Source: Abelmoschus esculentus
Lineage: Eukaryota > Streptophyta > Magnoliopsida > Malvales > Malvaceae
Direction: 5' to 3'
Assembly: GCA_035048815.1 (NCBI GenBank)
Contig: JAUCBN010000046.1
Coordinates: forward strand, 13,184,999-13,248,998
Length of the DNA: 64,000 nucleotides
A program made the translations under genes and the position numbers. Under the pieces are notes generated by a model. It saw only the letters and a list, made by a program, of their open reading frames with translations, was not told the DNA's origin and did not search any database. The number at the start of each line of letters is the position of its first letter. Positions within the stretch are counted from its first letter, which is position 1. Positions 11,801-23,618 of this stretch are shown here, piece after piece.

Positions 11801-12562
11801 AGGATAGGCATGCATATACTTACACATACATAAACATATATATGTGATTCCACCTCTAAATCTCAGCATAAATTTCATTTTCATTTTTTTTTAGTTCCAA
11901 CATCACTACTCTTATTTAATAAAATGCTACGCAAGATGGAAGAGTAATTTAACAAACACATAAGTGAAAGCAACAAAAAACAGTTTCAGATCAAAACAGT
12001 AGAAAAGTATCTTTTTAACATTTCCGAGAAACAAACAGGATGTCGAGGAAGTGGATATATATATGATTCGATCTCAAAATTTCTGCATAAATTTCATCTT
12101 CTTCTTTTTGTTCCTACAGCAGTATTCCTATGCTCAATAATGTTGAACAAATTGGAAGAGTAATCTAGCAACCGAAGAACAGAATGCAACTCCAACATAG
12201 TTTCAGATCAAAACAGTAGCAAAGTAGCTTTTAAAAAAATTACGATAAACAAACATACCGGACATCATGGCCTCCGTATAAGCATTTTCTTGCTGAAGAT
12301 AAGAGAGGACTTTAGAGTCCTTGCGGGAATCATCGCGAAGCCAGTAGTAATTATCAACCCTAACGTCTCCGAACAACTCCATCTCATGCTTGACTTTCTC
12401 GGCCAACGGCGGAGATGGAGGCTGAGACAGAGAACTCATGGCGGCCATTGATATGCAGCAGCGCGACAGCGAGATCTTAGGATGGGCGGCGAGGATGCGA
12501 TGAGAAATAGAAAATAGTAGCAGTGGTAAACGCAGAGCTCCGCCTCTGCAATTGGAATTCAT
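5890..12562 (-). CDS. Oligopeptidase B-like serine peptidase (prolyl oligopeptidase family, S9A)
   Basis: Eleven coding exons join in phase: 12562-12259, 11611-11328, 11210-11016, 10144-9798, 9160-8869, 7910-7752, 7276-6911, 6708-6643, 6478-6430, 6301-6178, 5974-5890; 756 aa with TAA at 5890. The N-terminal half is the seven-bladed propeller (it contains DNYYWLRDD and PTGPDAPPEHVILDEN). The C-terminal half is the alpha/beta-hydrolase domain, with nucleophile Ser603 in GRSAGG, Asp688 in NDPRV and His723 in GAGHF. The protein resembles plant oligopeptidase B (Arabidopsis At1g50380 type), a cytosolic or organellar peptidase cutting small peptides, typically after basic residues. The first 38 residues before Met39 lack acidic residues and are rich in R, S and L, so they may be a targeting peptide; Met39 or Met42 could be an alternative start. 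Intron 1 carries degenerate repeats of the exon 2 start. All acceptors and donors are GT-AG. Confidence 0.95.
11562..12260 (-). repeat. Degenerate triplication of the intron 1/exon 2 junction
   Basis: Three diverged tandem units start near 11562, 11846 and 12065. Each has, in plus-strand order, a GATTC(G/C)A(C/T)CTC block, GCATAAATTT, a TT(G/A)GTTCC(T/A)AC-like block, a GGAAGAGTAAT block and TTTCAGATCAAAA. The unit at 11562 holds the used exon 2 start and acceptor. The other two keep decayed copies of exon 2 sequence with frame damage and serve as intron. This reflects two old local duplications. Confidence 0.8.
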
Positions 12563-13784
12563 ATATGGTGTCTAGAATTTTGCAGTTAAATTCCTTAAAT
12601 TTTGTGATTTGTTCTATTTTAAGAATATTTGTCAGATTATCCTACTGAATTAATAATATTTAAATTTATTTCCACCTAACGAAATTATATTTCCAAGAAA
12701 TGGTTTTATTTAAAAAATAGGGTAAATTATATAGATTATCATTAAATTGTACTTTTAAATTTATTTTAATTATTATAATTTTAAAATGTTTAACTTATTT
12801 ATTAAAATTTAAATGTAGTTATTTTTTGTTAACTTTTAAATGACTTTTACTTATCGATGATTAGAAAAAAATTAAGATATAAATGATAAAAAAAATTATT
12901 GGTATGAAATAAATAATATACTAAAAAATAGCTTCATTTGATAACAAAAGAAAAATGTCGACCAGAAAAATTATTATTTTTTATTTCAAGATATTTTTTA
13001 ACGAAATAAATATCAAATTAAGACTCGAGAATTAAGATAAAACGATTATTAAAATTTAAACCGAACAATCATTATCTACAATTTATTCTCTAAACACACA
13101 CCTTACAGTTGGCATAAGAAAATATAAACAGAAGATTATGAGCATTTTTAAAGCTATTTTACCTTATTTTATTTATTTATCTGCACAATTTTAGAATTAA
13201 TTAAATATAAAAAAATTTAATATATCAGTTTTAAATTAAGATTAAATTAATTAAATATATAAATATTAAATGCATCATTATACAAAATTTAATAACAATA
13301 ACGTTAAATACTTATTGACCAGGTTACATTATAAAATTTAATTATCATTTTATAATTTAATTACTATTTTATAACTTTTAAAAGTTTAATTACCATTTTA
13401 TCGTTTTAAACACAGTTTAATTACCATTTTGGTACTTCGGCCTAATTAAATTAAGATTCAGTCGATTTTTCCCCCCTAACAAAATTCAGTTCATACATGA
13501 CCAATTTTCAGAGCTAGAGATCAGATTAAGCAATATATATAAAATGAAACACCCAACCAAACACCAAGTAGCAGCACCAGCATCTGTTAACAAAAACCGA
13601 ACACGGAAATGAAGGCGAAGAAGATGAAATCAAAGGACGAAGTCGAAGGAGACTAACATTTCAAGGTTAAACCAGCCATATGCGTATTGTTTTATGCGGA
13701 CAACGCTCTGCTCCTCCGATGCATCCTTCAATGATCAAATGTTTGGATAATGTTACAACTACTGCGGTATGTATCTCCCTCCGA
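12563..13784. other. Spacer between peptidase and phosphatase genes
   Basis: AT-rich sequence with no gene. It contains a short degenerate repeat in which TTTAATTACCATTTTA recurs about four times at about 13320-13430. The part from about 13490 to 13784 is more balanced in composition and is probably the 3' UTR of the minus-strand phosphatase gene. The promoter of the peptidase gene should lie just right of 12562, but no clear TATA box was recognised. Confidence 0.5.
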
Positions 13785-16700
13785 TTACAAGAAATACGGG
13801 ACTCCGGTCCTTGGCCCTCTCATTTGATTATTCTCTTCTGTTTCAGTGAAGTACTTTACTTTTCTCTCCTGAAGCAGATGCCGAAAATTGGTAAGAATCA
13901 TGAAATCCATGTATATGGCGGACCAAAGTAGGGAAGAAAGGAAAATCAAGAAAAAGAAATAGATTCTCACCATATTCTCATTGAAGCTCAATATAGAAGC
14001 AACATTCCCACAACGGTAACAATAATTCGGTGCAGACCACACCTGCAAATTTTAATAATCGAGAAACTCCATTATCTTCTTAGTACAATTAAGCTAAAAA
14101 GATGTAAGCCGAAAGTTTAGTGTCTCACAGTTACTAGGCCTTTATCTTCAAACATATACTTAAGACCTTCTTGCACAAGTTGGTGAGCTCGACAAACAAG
14201 ATCAAGATTGTTTATATGGTTGAACTGCAACAGATAAAAAAGGTTAAAACTATATTTCCGTACGAATATAGACCGAGATGAGATTGGTTACCTCCAATGT
14301 GACCCTGGACCCAAATAGCCATCCTGCACCGCGTGGACTGACTGCCCATGTGTCGATATCTTCAGGATCACTCCACATGAGATCACAAAATGGGCCTTCA
14401 TGAGGAATTTCAGAGTTCCGCTCAATTACCCTCATCTATCATAAAAGTAGAGAAAAGAAAAAATGCATCAATCACCATATAATAAAATAAAGAGAAAGCA
14501 TACCTGGAGCTTAACTCGGTTGATTCAAGCCCGGAAAATCTAATATAATGGAACATCTAGCAGATATGGAGTTCGAAGTCAGAGCAACTGCAACCCTACC
14601 CCTATCCCCAGGCTAAAAGTGTAAATACATAAAGAGAAACTAGTACTTGTTATATAAAATACCACCAAAGTGAAATGGATGGTTATAAACCAAAGAGTCA
14701 ATACTTCAGCAGATAGAAACCAAATAAAATACGAAGCCAAAGCTAAAAACAACCCAAAGAATACTAATGACTATAACCTTCCCATTATTCCTTAAGAAAT
14801 TACTCTTCTGTTGACTATAATTTTGTCTTCCCCTCGAAGAGAAAAGAGGAAATGAGGCAACATACATGTTGTGTTTATATTTGATTCCTAAAGAAATGTA
14901 TAAGACCATTTTACTACATAGTTGTTCATGCTTTGCTACAAGAAAACCATCCTAAACTTCAACAAACATAAGTTGTGATAAAAAGAAACATTTGGTCTAC
15001 AGGCAAATGCTCTAAAAAAATACAACACATGCCAAGAACAAGCAAATATAAGTAAAACAAATTACATTAAAATTTGAGTGAACTTCTAGCATTAATGTCA
15101 AATAAAAGCTAAGAAAATACCTGATCAACTGATCGTATATCAGGAGAAAGGCCACCATGTACACATAGTACCTGAAAAATAGAAAATAGTAGACCTATTA
15201 AAGACGTGCAAGTAAGGTGCTTAGCTATAGATGATTTACAGAGAGAATTCTTACCGTCCCATTTATAATTGCAGAAAGTGTAAGATAGTCAAAAACATCA
15301 GTACAATACCGCCATGCATTAGCATTTCCATACTTCCTCTGGCACTCATCATAGAAGCCATAAACCTAGTAAAGTTAAGTACACATAGTAAAAATGTCAG
15401 TCACTTTAGAGCTACTCAAGAATCCTAAAAACCAAACTAATATGGTATTTGCACGTAAATCTCCATTAACTGTGATCCTTGGATTCACAAGGCTACTCTC
15501 AAAATCCAACCTTAGATTAAACATTTATGTGTCCTTAGAAAGGCATCCAATCCTTTTTTTTACCCCAAAGAAAAGGGGAAAAGAAGAGACCTCAAAGCAA
15601 GAAAAATAAAAAGGAACATGAATATCAGTGTGACAAGCTTAAAATCACACAAAAGCACTTGCATACATTCTATAAGATCTTTACAATCATATTCCCTAGA
15701 AGTACAATCCAAAAACATACCTGAGTTAGCTGCCTGCTCTCATGATTCCCCCGCAAGAGAGTGATATTAGCTGGATACCTATGATTCAGAAAACATTAAA
15801 AAATAGTTAACTCTTTTTGAAACTAAAAACAGCATTGAATAACCTAACCAACCAAAAAAAAAATAATTTCCTTATCAAATACATAGAAAAAACAACAGCA
15901 GAACCAATTCATATATATTTATCGACTTCTGTATTTTGAGTCTTCTAAATATAAATAGGATAATATAGATAATATATCCTACTATCTTGCTGCCAAATCA
16001 CCATGGTAGCTCCATAAGGAGCTTTTATTAGTAGTTCCAAAGAAATAGGAACAAGCATCAACAATAATGATCAGATACACCTCAACCAGGGATTACATTA
16101 TACATTAGAGGTCTTGAGAATTTAGCCATTGAATATAAAGAAACTGAGAACAAACCAGAATCAGAGAATTAATGCACCCAATTACATGATTGAAAACTAA
16201 TAGCCAAACCCCAAGAAATATTACAGAAATGCCCAAGTATGTATCCAGAGGGCATACCTTGCCTTAAGAAGCAAAAGAATGGTGAAAACTTCAAGACTAT
16301 TATAACCTCGATCAACAAAATCTCCCTGTCCAAAGGAATAGGAAGGTTTAGCACCCATTAGTCAAACTCAATATTACACCAAACATCAGCATCACAAAGA
16401 TTTTCCACAAAAATTGCCACCGCATGAAATGGGATATAAAATATACCATAAAAATGTAGTTCGTATCCGGCACATGACCTCCTGTCTCAAAAAGTTTCAT
16501 CAGATCATGAAACTGGCCATGAATATCACCACAGACTGTTACTGGACTGTTGACAGGTTGCACATTTGACTCCTCAATGAGGACTTCTTTTACCTGTAAT
16601 GTTTAGAATATTAAAGCAGCATTCCAAAATCATACAAATAATAAACCTTCATGGCATATGAATACCATAAAAAATAGTTACTGTCAACTCAAACAAATCT

Positions 16701-17117
16701 TCCATCAGTTAAAATCCCAAAAGCTTTGTTTTCATAATAATCATAATAATATGGAAATTCTTCAGAAGCAATGTTAACAAATGAAACTAAAGAAATTGAA
16801 CAAATATAGATTTCAATAAAGGAAAAAAAAGCATAGATGCCTTGAATTTCAAGAACTTCGTGTTTTCTTGCAATTCTTGACTCATTTCAAAACCCTAAAC
16901 TTAATTCCAACGTATTAAACATTCAAATTTTTTTTAATTTTAATTTCTCCTAATTTCTGAATCACCAAAAGAAACCACACAAACCCTAATCTTTTCCCCC
17001 GTAAATAAAACCCTAAAAAGAAGAGAAAGGAAATACGTATTCGCAAAGAAGTTGAAGCTCGTCTTCCGAAAGATGCTGGCCTTCTTTAACCTTCTCTATC
17101 CACTGATCCAAATCCAT
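13785..17117 (-). CDS. FYPP: Ser/Thr protein phosphatase catalytic subunit, FyPP/PP6 type
   Basis: Ten coding exons join in phase: 17117-17037, 16593-16447, 16325-16258, 15778-15721, 15365-15255, 15171-15121, 14435-14292, 14224-14129, 14042-13971, 13868-13785; exactly 303 aa, the usual length for plant FyPP. Metal-binding motifs of the PPP family are intact: GDIHG (49-53), GDFVDRG (77-83), GNHE (109-112). The C-terminus reads RGPRTGVPYFL, the PP6/FyPP form rather than the PP2A form. In Arabidopsis, FyPP1/3 are cytosolic PP6 catalytic subunits acting with SAL regulatory and A subunits on PIN auxin carriers, ABI5 and phytochromes. Exon order and sizes are regular, with no break. The start Met (MDLDQW) matches the family N-terminus. 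FYPP1 versus FYPP3 cannot be separated here. Confidence 0.96.
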
Positions 17118-17540
17118 TACCTTTTCTTTCTCTCTTTCTCTGAGGAATTTGAATTCCTTTTACTTTTGTTTGTGCAATATAAATATGAAATTTTCTCGCA
17201 CTTTTTCTTACGGGAATTTGGATTCCTTTAACCAAAGGAAAAACAGAGAAAATATGAAAGATTGCAATGGCCGATCTCTGTATTTTCTTCTTTTTTTTTT
17301 TTGGCTTTAGGGTACTACAAGCCGTCAAATTTTAGGGAAAAATCAATTAAATATTTTTTAAAAAAAAATACACTCAATTAAGTTTTTAAACTTTAAATTT
17401 AGTTAAATTTGTGTTAATGGATTTCTTTAATTAACAAAATTAGTTAATGACAATAAAAGTATTTGATAAAAACTAATAAAATTATATAATTAATATTTTT
17501 TATTTTATTATTAAAACTTAAATATTAAAATTTTTTATTT

Positions 17541-17715
17541 TATTACCAACCGGGGTTGATCTAAGTGGTAAGCAGTTTAGTTCCGCTTAAGTAAGTCTCA
17601 GGTTTAAGACGTTGTGTACGCAAAAAACCCCTACTGGGAGACCCATCCACCAAAACCAGGTGTGCGACCCGGGTTGGCCTGGATTAATTAGACCAAGACC
17701 TTAAAAACCGAAAAA
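17541..17715 (+). mobile_element. Probable tRNA-derived SINE
   Basis: A GC-richer island in AT-rich DNA. An A-box-like TGATCTAAGTGG (about 17558) is followed about 50 bp later by a B-box-like GGTTTAAGACG (about 17610), the arrangement of an internal RNA polymerase III promoter. The 3' side ends in A-rich sequence (AAAAACCGAAAAAGCAATAAAAAAA). It is too diverged to be a functional tRNA. Family not identified. Confidence 0.55.
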
Positions 17716-18049
17716 GCAATAAAAAAATATTTTATTTTATTAACTTGCATAATATATAATTTTTATTTTATGAATATTTCAAGTCGAATTAGTCAATGAA
17801 TATCTCTCATTTGATTTTATTATTATTATTCATGTTTGGTTAATAAGTATAAATTTAATTAAAAATATTTAAAAAAATAGAATGATTATTAATATTGTAG
17901 AACTGATATTTTGATATAATAATTGAAAAATGGTTTTGGACTAATTTGAAAAGACTTTAAAAATGGTTCTTATGTCCAAACAACTTGAAAATATATTTAA
18001 GAGTTTTTGAGAGATTTTTAAAGGTGTTTTAAATAATTTAAAGAAACCA

Positions 18050-18962
18050 AAGAAGTGTTTTTAACTCAGGCGTTTCGGTACACCTTTTAAGTGTTTTGAT
18101 ACAGCCATGTTTTTAAAGGCAAAATTGTACATGTGTTTCGATACCAGTTTTGATACCTTTTTACCATTGTGAGGTTTGGTTTCGATACCTGTTTCAGTAC
18201 ACCCTCAACGGTCATAAACGATTTTATGAAAACCCCTAACGGCTAGGAGCAGTATCAAAAACCATTTTGATATCAGTTCTTAAATGTAGGTTCAATGGCT
18301 ATTTCCCAAAGCAGCGGTATTGATACCTCTTTTAGGCGTTTCGATACCATCTGTACCAGAAGCAGAAATAAGCCTCGAAATCAGCTCCAAACGGCTCCAA
18401 ATCAATCCCAAAGGTCACCAACGGCTAGTAGCTCATTTAGGATGATAAAAACAAGCATCAAGCATCAAGAAAAGACTAATGCTTATATTGTAACAACAAT
18501 ATGATGAAAGATTTGTCTTAGAGCTTAATTCTCATCTTTTGGGTAGACAACACTTGTGAGCTTAATGTTTATATATGCTCAAGTGTCTTAACATTGAGTG
18601 AGAGCTTAGTTGCAAACAATTAGCCTTTTTAGAAGGATTATCAAAGTTTGCTTAAGTTTATCTCTTGTTTGAGAGATTCCCAAAGTTCGGGTTGTGAACT
18701 TTGGATGCTTGATTCGGGTTTGAATCAAGGTTTGTAAGGTTAGCCCTTTGCCCTCAAAAGGAAGAGATTCTTAGTGAATTTGGGAAATCCTTAGTGTGAA
18801 GCTAAGGTAGTGGATGTAGGTGCTTGTTCGAAGGCTGAATCATTATCAATCTTGTGTTTATTGTTTATATCCATTGTTTCCACCACAAACCACTCAAATT
18901 ATCATTTCTCCATCACTTGGCGAGTTTATCGGTTATTCATCGAGCACCTCCAAACCCAACAA
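18050..18962 (+). mobile_element. Remnant of a Ty1/copia (SIRE/Maximus-like) LTR
   Basis: The block contains text typical of this class's R-U5 region: a GGGAAATCCTTAGTGTGAAG stretch, then GTAGTGGATGTAGG, then CTTGTGTTTATTG. It begins with several TTTCGATACC/TTTTGATACC words (about 18070-18350). No internal coding region, PBS or second LTR follows, and no target duplication was found. Classification rests on remembered LTR style and is tentative. Confidence 0.45.
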
Positions 18963-19040
18963 ATATTTTTTTTTATAAATACATATGTCCTTTTATTCTT
19001 TTAATTAATTTTTAATTAGCATAACTTAAAATCATTATTT

Positions 19041-19286
19041 TCTCTGTCTCATTTAATATGTTCAGTATTGATTTTTTAAAAGTTATTTTTTTAGAATTTT
19101 TAATTATTATTATTTTAAATATTTTAATTTATTAAAATTTATAAGATATATATTTTTAAACTACTTGATTAAAGGTTTTAAAATATTTATATTTTTATCA
19201 ATGATAAATTTAAAATAATAATAAATTAAAATTAAAAAATTTAATTAAAATAATCAATACTAAATATATTAAATAAGACAGAATTT
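19041..19286. mobile_element. Stowaway-like MITE, diverged
   Basis: The left side reads TCTGTCTCATTTAATATGTT followed by CAGTATTGA. The right side is the imperfect inverse (TCAATACTAAATATATTAAA then TAAGACAGA). It is the same family as the copy at 49095-49355. Confidence 0.5.
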
Positions 19287-19445
19287 TTTTAAAAAAATAC
19301 TATCTCATGCTACTCAAAAACATTATTTGAGAATTAAACACAAAACTAGTTTGTATACAAATGTTTATCACTTATTTGTAATTATTTGTTTATAATATAA
19401 ATATTTTTCTATTCATATACATTGTAAATTTGACAAGATCTACAG

Positions 19446-20941
19446 TGTAATCACCGGAATTCGTCCGGGGAGTCGCCACCAATCATTTTTTACGGTGCGA
19501 TTGGAACACCAAATTAGGGTCTGCGGAATCAGAGTTGGATCCGGGAGTCTGTTACGCGTAGGGAAGGGTGAGCACCCCTACAACGCCCGAAATTGGCACC
19601 TATCGGTTACAAAATATTTTATACGATCGAAAATAAGAATACGGTATTGAATCTGTAAAAAAATGGTTAGTAATATTTAATAATAATAATAATAGATGAA
19701 AATAATAACTTTTGAAATTGGCAAGGACTAATTCTGCAAAAACAGAAAATATTTGGGGTTAATAATATGTAATAAGGATGAAATTGAAGTAAATTAAAAA
19801 TATAATGCTTGATTAAACAAAAACAGTGACCAAATTGAAGTCCAGAACAAACTGGAAAGCCGAAGCGAAGACACGCTGAAAATGCAAGGAGTAGACGCGT
19901 AATTTTCCCCTTTTTGCGGGTTAAGCACGGGTCCGGGTCGGTTCGGGTGGATCCATCGGGGCTCCTGGTCATGAAACGACACCGTTTTAGGCCTTAATAA
20001 CCGGCACCAAAACAGTGCCGTTTTGGTCCGTATATAAACACTTTCTCCTTTATTTTTTTTCTTCTCTCATTTGTTTCTTCTCTTTTAAACCCATATACAG
20101 AGCTTTGAAAGAAAAGCTCAACCCCCTTGGAGGCTCTCGGCGCCGGACCACCGTGGAGCTTCGTCGGCCGCCGCGCCGGCGACCGGAACCAAGAAAGAAA
20201 GTTACTTTCCGAAGCGTCTCACTGAGGGGAATCCACCTACGGGCTCGGATTTTTGAAAAAGGGTCTCTTTCGCCGTAGATCTACAAGATAAGTATTCGAA
20301 GATATATTTTTTTTACCTTTTTTCTTGCTTTTTCGGCTTCCGATTGGACTTCTGTTCACTCTGTATTTTTTGCTCGAATATACAGTAATATTGGACTGAT
20401 TTTTCGAATATTTTTGCTCTTTGATTTCTTTTTTTTTTGCTCTGGTTTCTAACCGGTTTTACATGCATTCGAATGGGTATTTATACCCTTAATCTTACAT
20501 ATATTTTTATCAGAGAAAAAAGATAGGAATATTATCCTATTCCTTAGATCTGATAATTAGATCTAATAATTTTCTTTCTTTTGCAGGTGATTTGGGCAGT
20601 GGAGTCAGGCGGTGGCAGATCTGGGCGGTGGCTGGCCACGACAACAAATAGGAGAGCGCGTGGCTGCCACGCGCTATTCGAACAGCCGCGCGTGGCGGCC
20701 ACGCGCGATGAGCTGGCAAGCACAGTGAGCAGAGGCGGCGACTGGTGGCTGAGGAGGGGTTAAGGTTTAATTTGATAATTAGGGTAAGTTAGGGTTTGTA
20801 ATTGGATTGGGTTAAGGGTGTAATGGGCTTATTGGGTTAATATTTGTGGGTTTGTAATTAATTTTGGATTTAATATTGGATCTGGGTATTTGGATTGGGT
20901 ATAATAATAAAATGTTTTTTTTGTTTGAATGGGTTATTACA
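19446..20941 (-). repeat. 3' LTR of the Tat element (left copy)
   Basis: 1,496 bp, bounded on the plus strand by TGTAATCACC and GGTTATTACA. It is nearly identical to the right LTR except for transitions and a 12-bp deletion in the GC-rich tract near 20165. It has a TATAAATA-type box on the minus strand (plus-strand TATTTATA near 20480) and a separate TATATAAA on the plus strand near 20031. Small open frames in it are not genes. Confidence 0.95.
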
Positions 20942-20957
20942 GCTGCCCCTCTTTGCT
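20942..20957 (-). other. Polypurine tract of the Tat element
   Basis: Read on the minus strand this is AGCAAAGAGGGGCAGC, immediately upstream of the 3' LTR. Position and purine bias fit the plus-strand primer of reverse transcription. Confidence 0.75.
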
Positions 20958-21339
20958 CATTGTTGTGTAACGGCAATAGAGCAAAGATAAAGAATAACCC
21001 ATTTCATCTGTCATGGTTTGGGGGGTTTTCTTTGGTAAGGTAAGGGCTCTTTTGGTGTGGTTGGGGTTCTTTTGGTAAGGTTTCGGCTTTCAGTGGCCAC
21101 CGCCTTTTCTTCTGGAGCTTTAACTTGATCTACTCCACCTCCCTTGTCGACAAAACCTTCAAAATTTGAGGATCTGTTGGAGAAGCCGGCACAAAACTTG
21201 AGTTGATGATACTATCATTTTTGTCGTGGACTTGACCTGGCTGCACCACTGTCGGAGAAACATGGTCTGGTATGAGCACTGATGTCTGATCTAGCTTCAC
21301 CGCTGAGGAAACGAGATCTGGCGAGGAATTCTGATGCTC

Positions 21340-21765
21340 GATTAAGCTGCAACACTGACGAAGCACAGTCTATCTAGTTCATCTGCAACACTGGCGCTGA
21401 GATTGAGAACAACATTCGATCTGCTTGCAACACTGCCGGAGAAGCAAGATCTGATGACGAGTTCTGTCACTCTTAAGCTGCATCACTGACGAAGAAGCAT
21501 GATTTATCTGATCCATCTACAACACTGCCGCCGAGATGGGAAATGTCAATTGATCCACCTACAACACTGCCGCCGAGATGGGAAATGTCAATTGATCCAC
21601 CTACAACACTGCCGGAGAAGCGGGATTTGAGGATGTTGAGTTCTGACACTCAATTTAGCTGCAACACTGCTGAAGCATGATCTAACGGAGTTTTAATGCT
21701 GCTACACTGACGGAGAAGCACCATTTGAGAATGAGTTTGCATGCTGCTACACTGATGAAGAAGTA
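21340..21765. repeat. Degenerate repeats around GCAACACTGCCGGAGAAGC
   Basis: About ten imperfect copies of a CTGCAACACTG(A/C)CGGAGAAGC-like word at roughly 40-60 bp spacing. They include one exact tandem duplication of about 46 bp (units near 21497 and 21543 carrying CCGCCGAGATGGGAAATGTC). They lie in the element's 3' non-coding region between integrase and 3' LTR. Confidence 0.75.
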
Positions 21766-21770
21766 TCATC

Positions 21771-22310
21771 CTTACCGGTAGCCTTGACTTTGGGCTAGTT
21801 GTACTATTTCTTTGAGTACACTCATGAGATTCAAGTTTTTCAAAGGATTTATTTCCTTTGACCATTTTTGAAAATGGATTTTTAAAGGATATTTGAATAA
21901 TCCTCTTTTATGCATTTTTCCCAAATGCACAGGGATCAACGGATTTGATCTGCCTTTACCGGTGGCCGTTTGCCCCGGGCTAGTTGTACCATTCTCCTGG
22001 ATACAATCAGTTGGTACCAATCCTGAGATTGGATTTATTCAAAGGAATTGATTTCCTTTGACCATTCATGAAAATGGGTTTTTAAAGGACATTTGAATAG
22101 TCCTTCTTAATGCATTTTTCCCAAATGCACAGGGGTCAACGGATTTGACTCGCCTTTACCGGTGGCCGTTTGCCCCGGGCTAGTTGTACCATTCCCCTGG
22201 GTACAATCAATTGATACCGATCCTGAGATTAGATTTATTCAAAGGGATCGATTTCCTTTGACCATTCGCAAGAATGGATTTTAAAGGACATTTGAATAGT
22301 CCTCATCGAT
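21771..22310. repeat. Tandem repeat of about 200 bp, three units
   Basis: Units start at 21771, 21953 and 22153, each at a CTTTACCGGT-type word followed by GGGCTAGTTGTAC. Each then has a GATTTCCTTTGACCATT-like block; the first two end with GCATTTTTCCCAAATGCAC. Identity between units 2 and 3 is high; unit 1 is more diverged. This lies in the Tat element's 3' non-coding spacer. Such minisatellites are common in Tat/Ogre spacers. Confidence 0.85.
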
Positions 22311-22562
22311 TGGTCTCACCCTTTCTACTGAATAGAAAAAGGTAACCGTAACGGTTAAGGACCCTTACCTGTACTTTTGATGCAGGGTAATGATCCTGAG
22401 GTAGGGTCGCACCTACCGGTTGTAGTGCTTTAACAGTAGGAAAACGTTTTCATATTTTGCTACTTGTTGTAGCGGTAAAACCTGCAGTTCCTTTGCAAGC
22501 GATTTGAAAATGTAGAGGTTAGTGTGCATTTTATGATCCTAACCTATCATGTTTGATGTATG

Positions 22563-23195
22563 TGTCACGGGGCTAGACTTTTGAACCAGCTAACCCGTGC
22601 GGCCTTAGTCGAGTCCTTAAGACAAATGACTAAGTCAGCCTGAAATCCCACTTTGGAAGATCAAACTTCCAAGGCACTCAAGAACGGAAGATCGTTCTTA
22701 GCGGAAGCTAACTATGAGAATGGCTTCGAAGAATTTAAGAAAGAACAAGAAGAACTCTCAATAACACTAGAGGAGAATTAGAGTAAATGCCAGAGCTTTC
22801 TATTACTCTCTCAAAGGAGGATGGAATTGTTGGGTGATTACAAATGGTGGTGAGAGCTCTCTATTTATAGTTGAGCTCTCACTCACTCAATGGTCAGGAT
22901 CGATTTACACGGATGGCCAGGATTAGCCCGGAATAATTACAAAATCGCCTATCTAAGGAAACTATATCAAATTACATCAATTCATTGGAATGTTTCCCCG
23001 GATAGCTGATCTCTCCCGATATGGCAAGATTCTCCCAAATCCTTATCTGATAAGTTGTCTCTTTCCATATCTGAAATGGGCTCTCTAGCATTCTCCAAGT
23101 GTTGGGCCAAGCCTTGTGATCTTGGCAAGCCCGATGGAACCTTGTTGTTGGATTTATGCGCGACTGTCTCGGACCTCAACCTGCGGCCCGTGACA
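22563..23195 (-). mobile_element. Solo LTR nested in the Tat element
   Basis: Begins TGTCACGGGG and ends CCCGTGACA, classic TG...CA inverted ends. TATG flanks both sides (22559-22562 and 23196-23199), a 4-bp match to a target duplication. Read on the minus strand a TATAAATAG box lies mid-element (plus-strand CTATTTATAG near 22861), so minus orientation is favoured. No internal coding region is present. Family unknown. Confidence 0.6.
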
Positions 23196-23618
23196 TATGC
23201 ATGCATGTTCCTAGCATGAGATGCGAAATGCATATGATAATGACTTTTCCGAAATTGCTTGATCAACTATCTTGATTGCTTGTTGACACATTGACAACTG
23301 TGTTTCTGTCACCAGACGAGATTATCTGATTCCAATCTGTTTGGAAGATGTACTTTCTGTTTTCATAGCATCCCTTAATAAGGTACACTATCCTGTGTAG
23401 GATTGCTTCTAATTCCTGTGTTTTTAGGAAATTTCAGAAACAATGTATGAATACAAAAAATTTGATACTTTTTATTAACAAAAGTTTCATTGATAACAAA
23501 AAGTAATTACTGATAACAGTAAAAATACAAAAAGACAAAATTTTGACGCTCCCGATATTTGACTATCCAGCATTTCAGAGCTATCTTGACGGGGTATATT
23601 CGTGTGTCTAGGGGGCTT
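23196..23618. other. 3' non-coding spacer of the Tat element, beside integrase
   Basis: Lies between the nested solo LTR and the integrase stop codon. No open frame of note and no recognised motif. Confidence 0.5.

Larger units (their letters stand above)
17716..19445. other. Spacer left of the Tat element: copia LTR remnant plus MITE
   Basis: No gene. It contains the copia-like LTR remnant (about 18050-18962) and a Stowaway-like MITE (about 19041-19286) in otherwise AT-rich sequence. Short open frames at 18295-18504 and 18810-19004 lie within the LTR remnant. Confidence 0.5.

Noticed and set aside
5890..12562. Calling the peptidase a classical prolyl oligopeptidase
   Set aside because: The sequence around both domains and the catalytic segment follow oligopeptidase B-like plant proteins rather than POP.
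13785..17117. Calling the phosphatase PP2A or PP4
   Set aside because: The C-terminus RGPRTGVPYFL, the MDLDQW start and the 303-aa length fit FyPP/PP6; PP2A ends differently.
17541..17715. Functional tRNA gene
   Set aside because: A- and B-box-like words exist but no cloverleaf can be drawn; a SINE is more likely.
20015..20278. Open frame of 87 codons, repeated at 33097-33372
   Set aside because: Both copies are in the LTRs and opposite to the element's coding strand; shared only because LTRs are duplicates.
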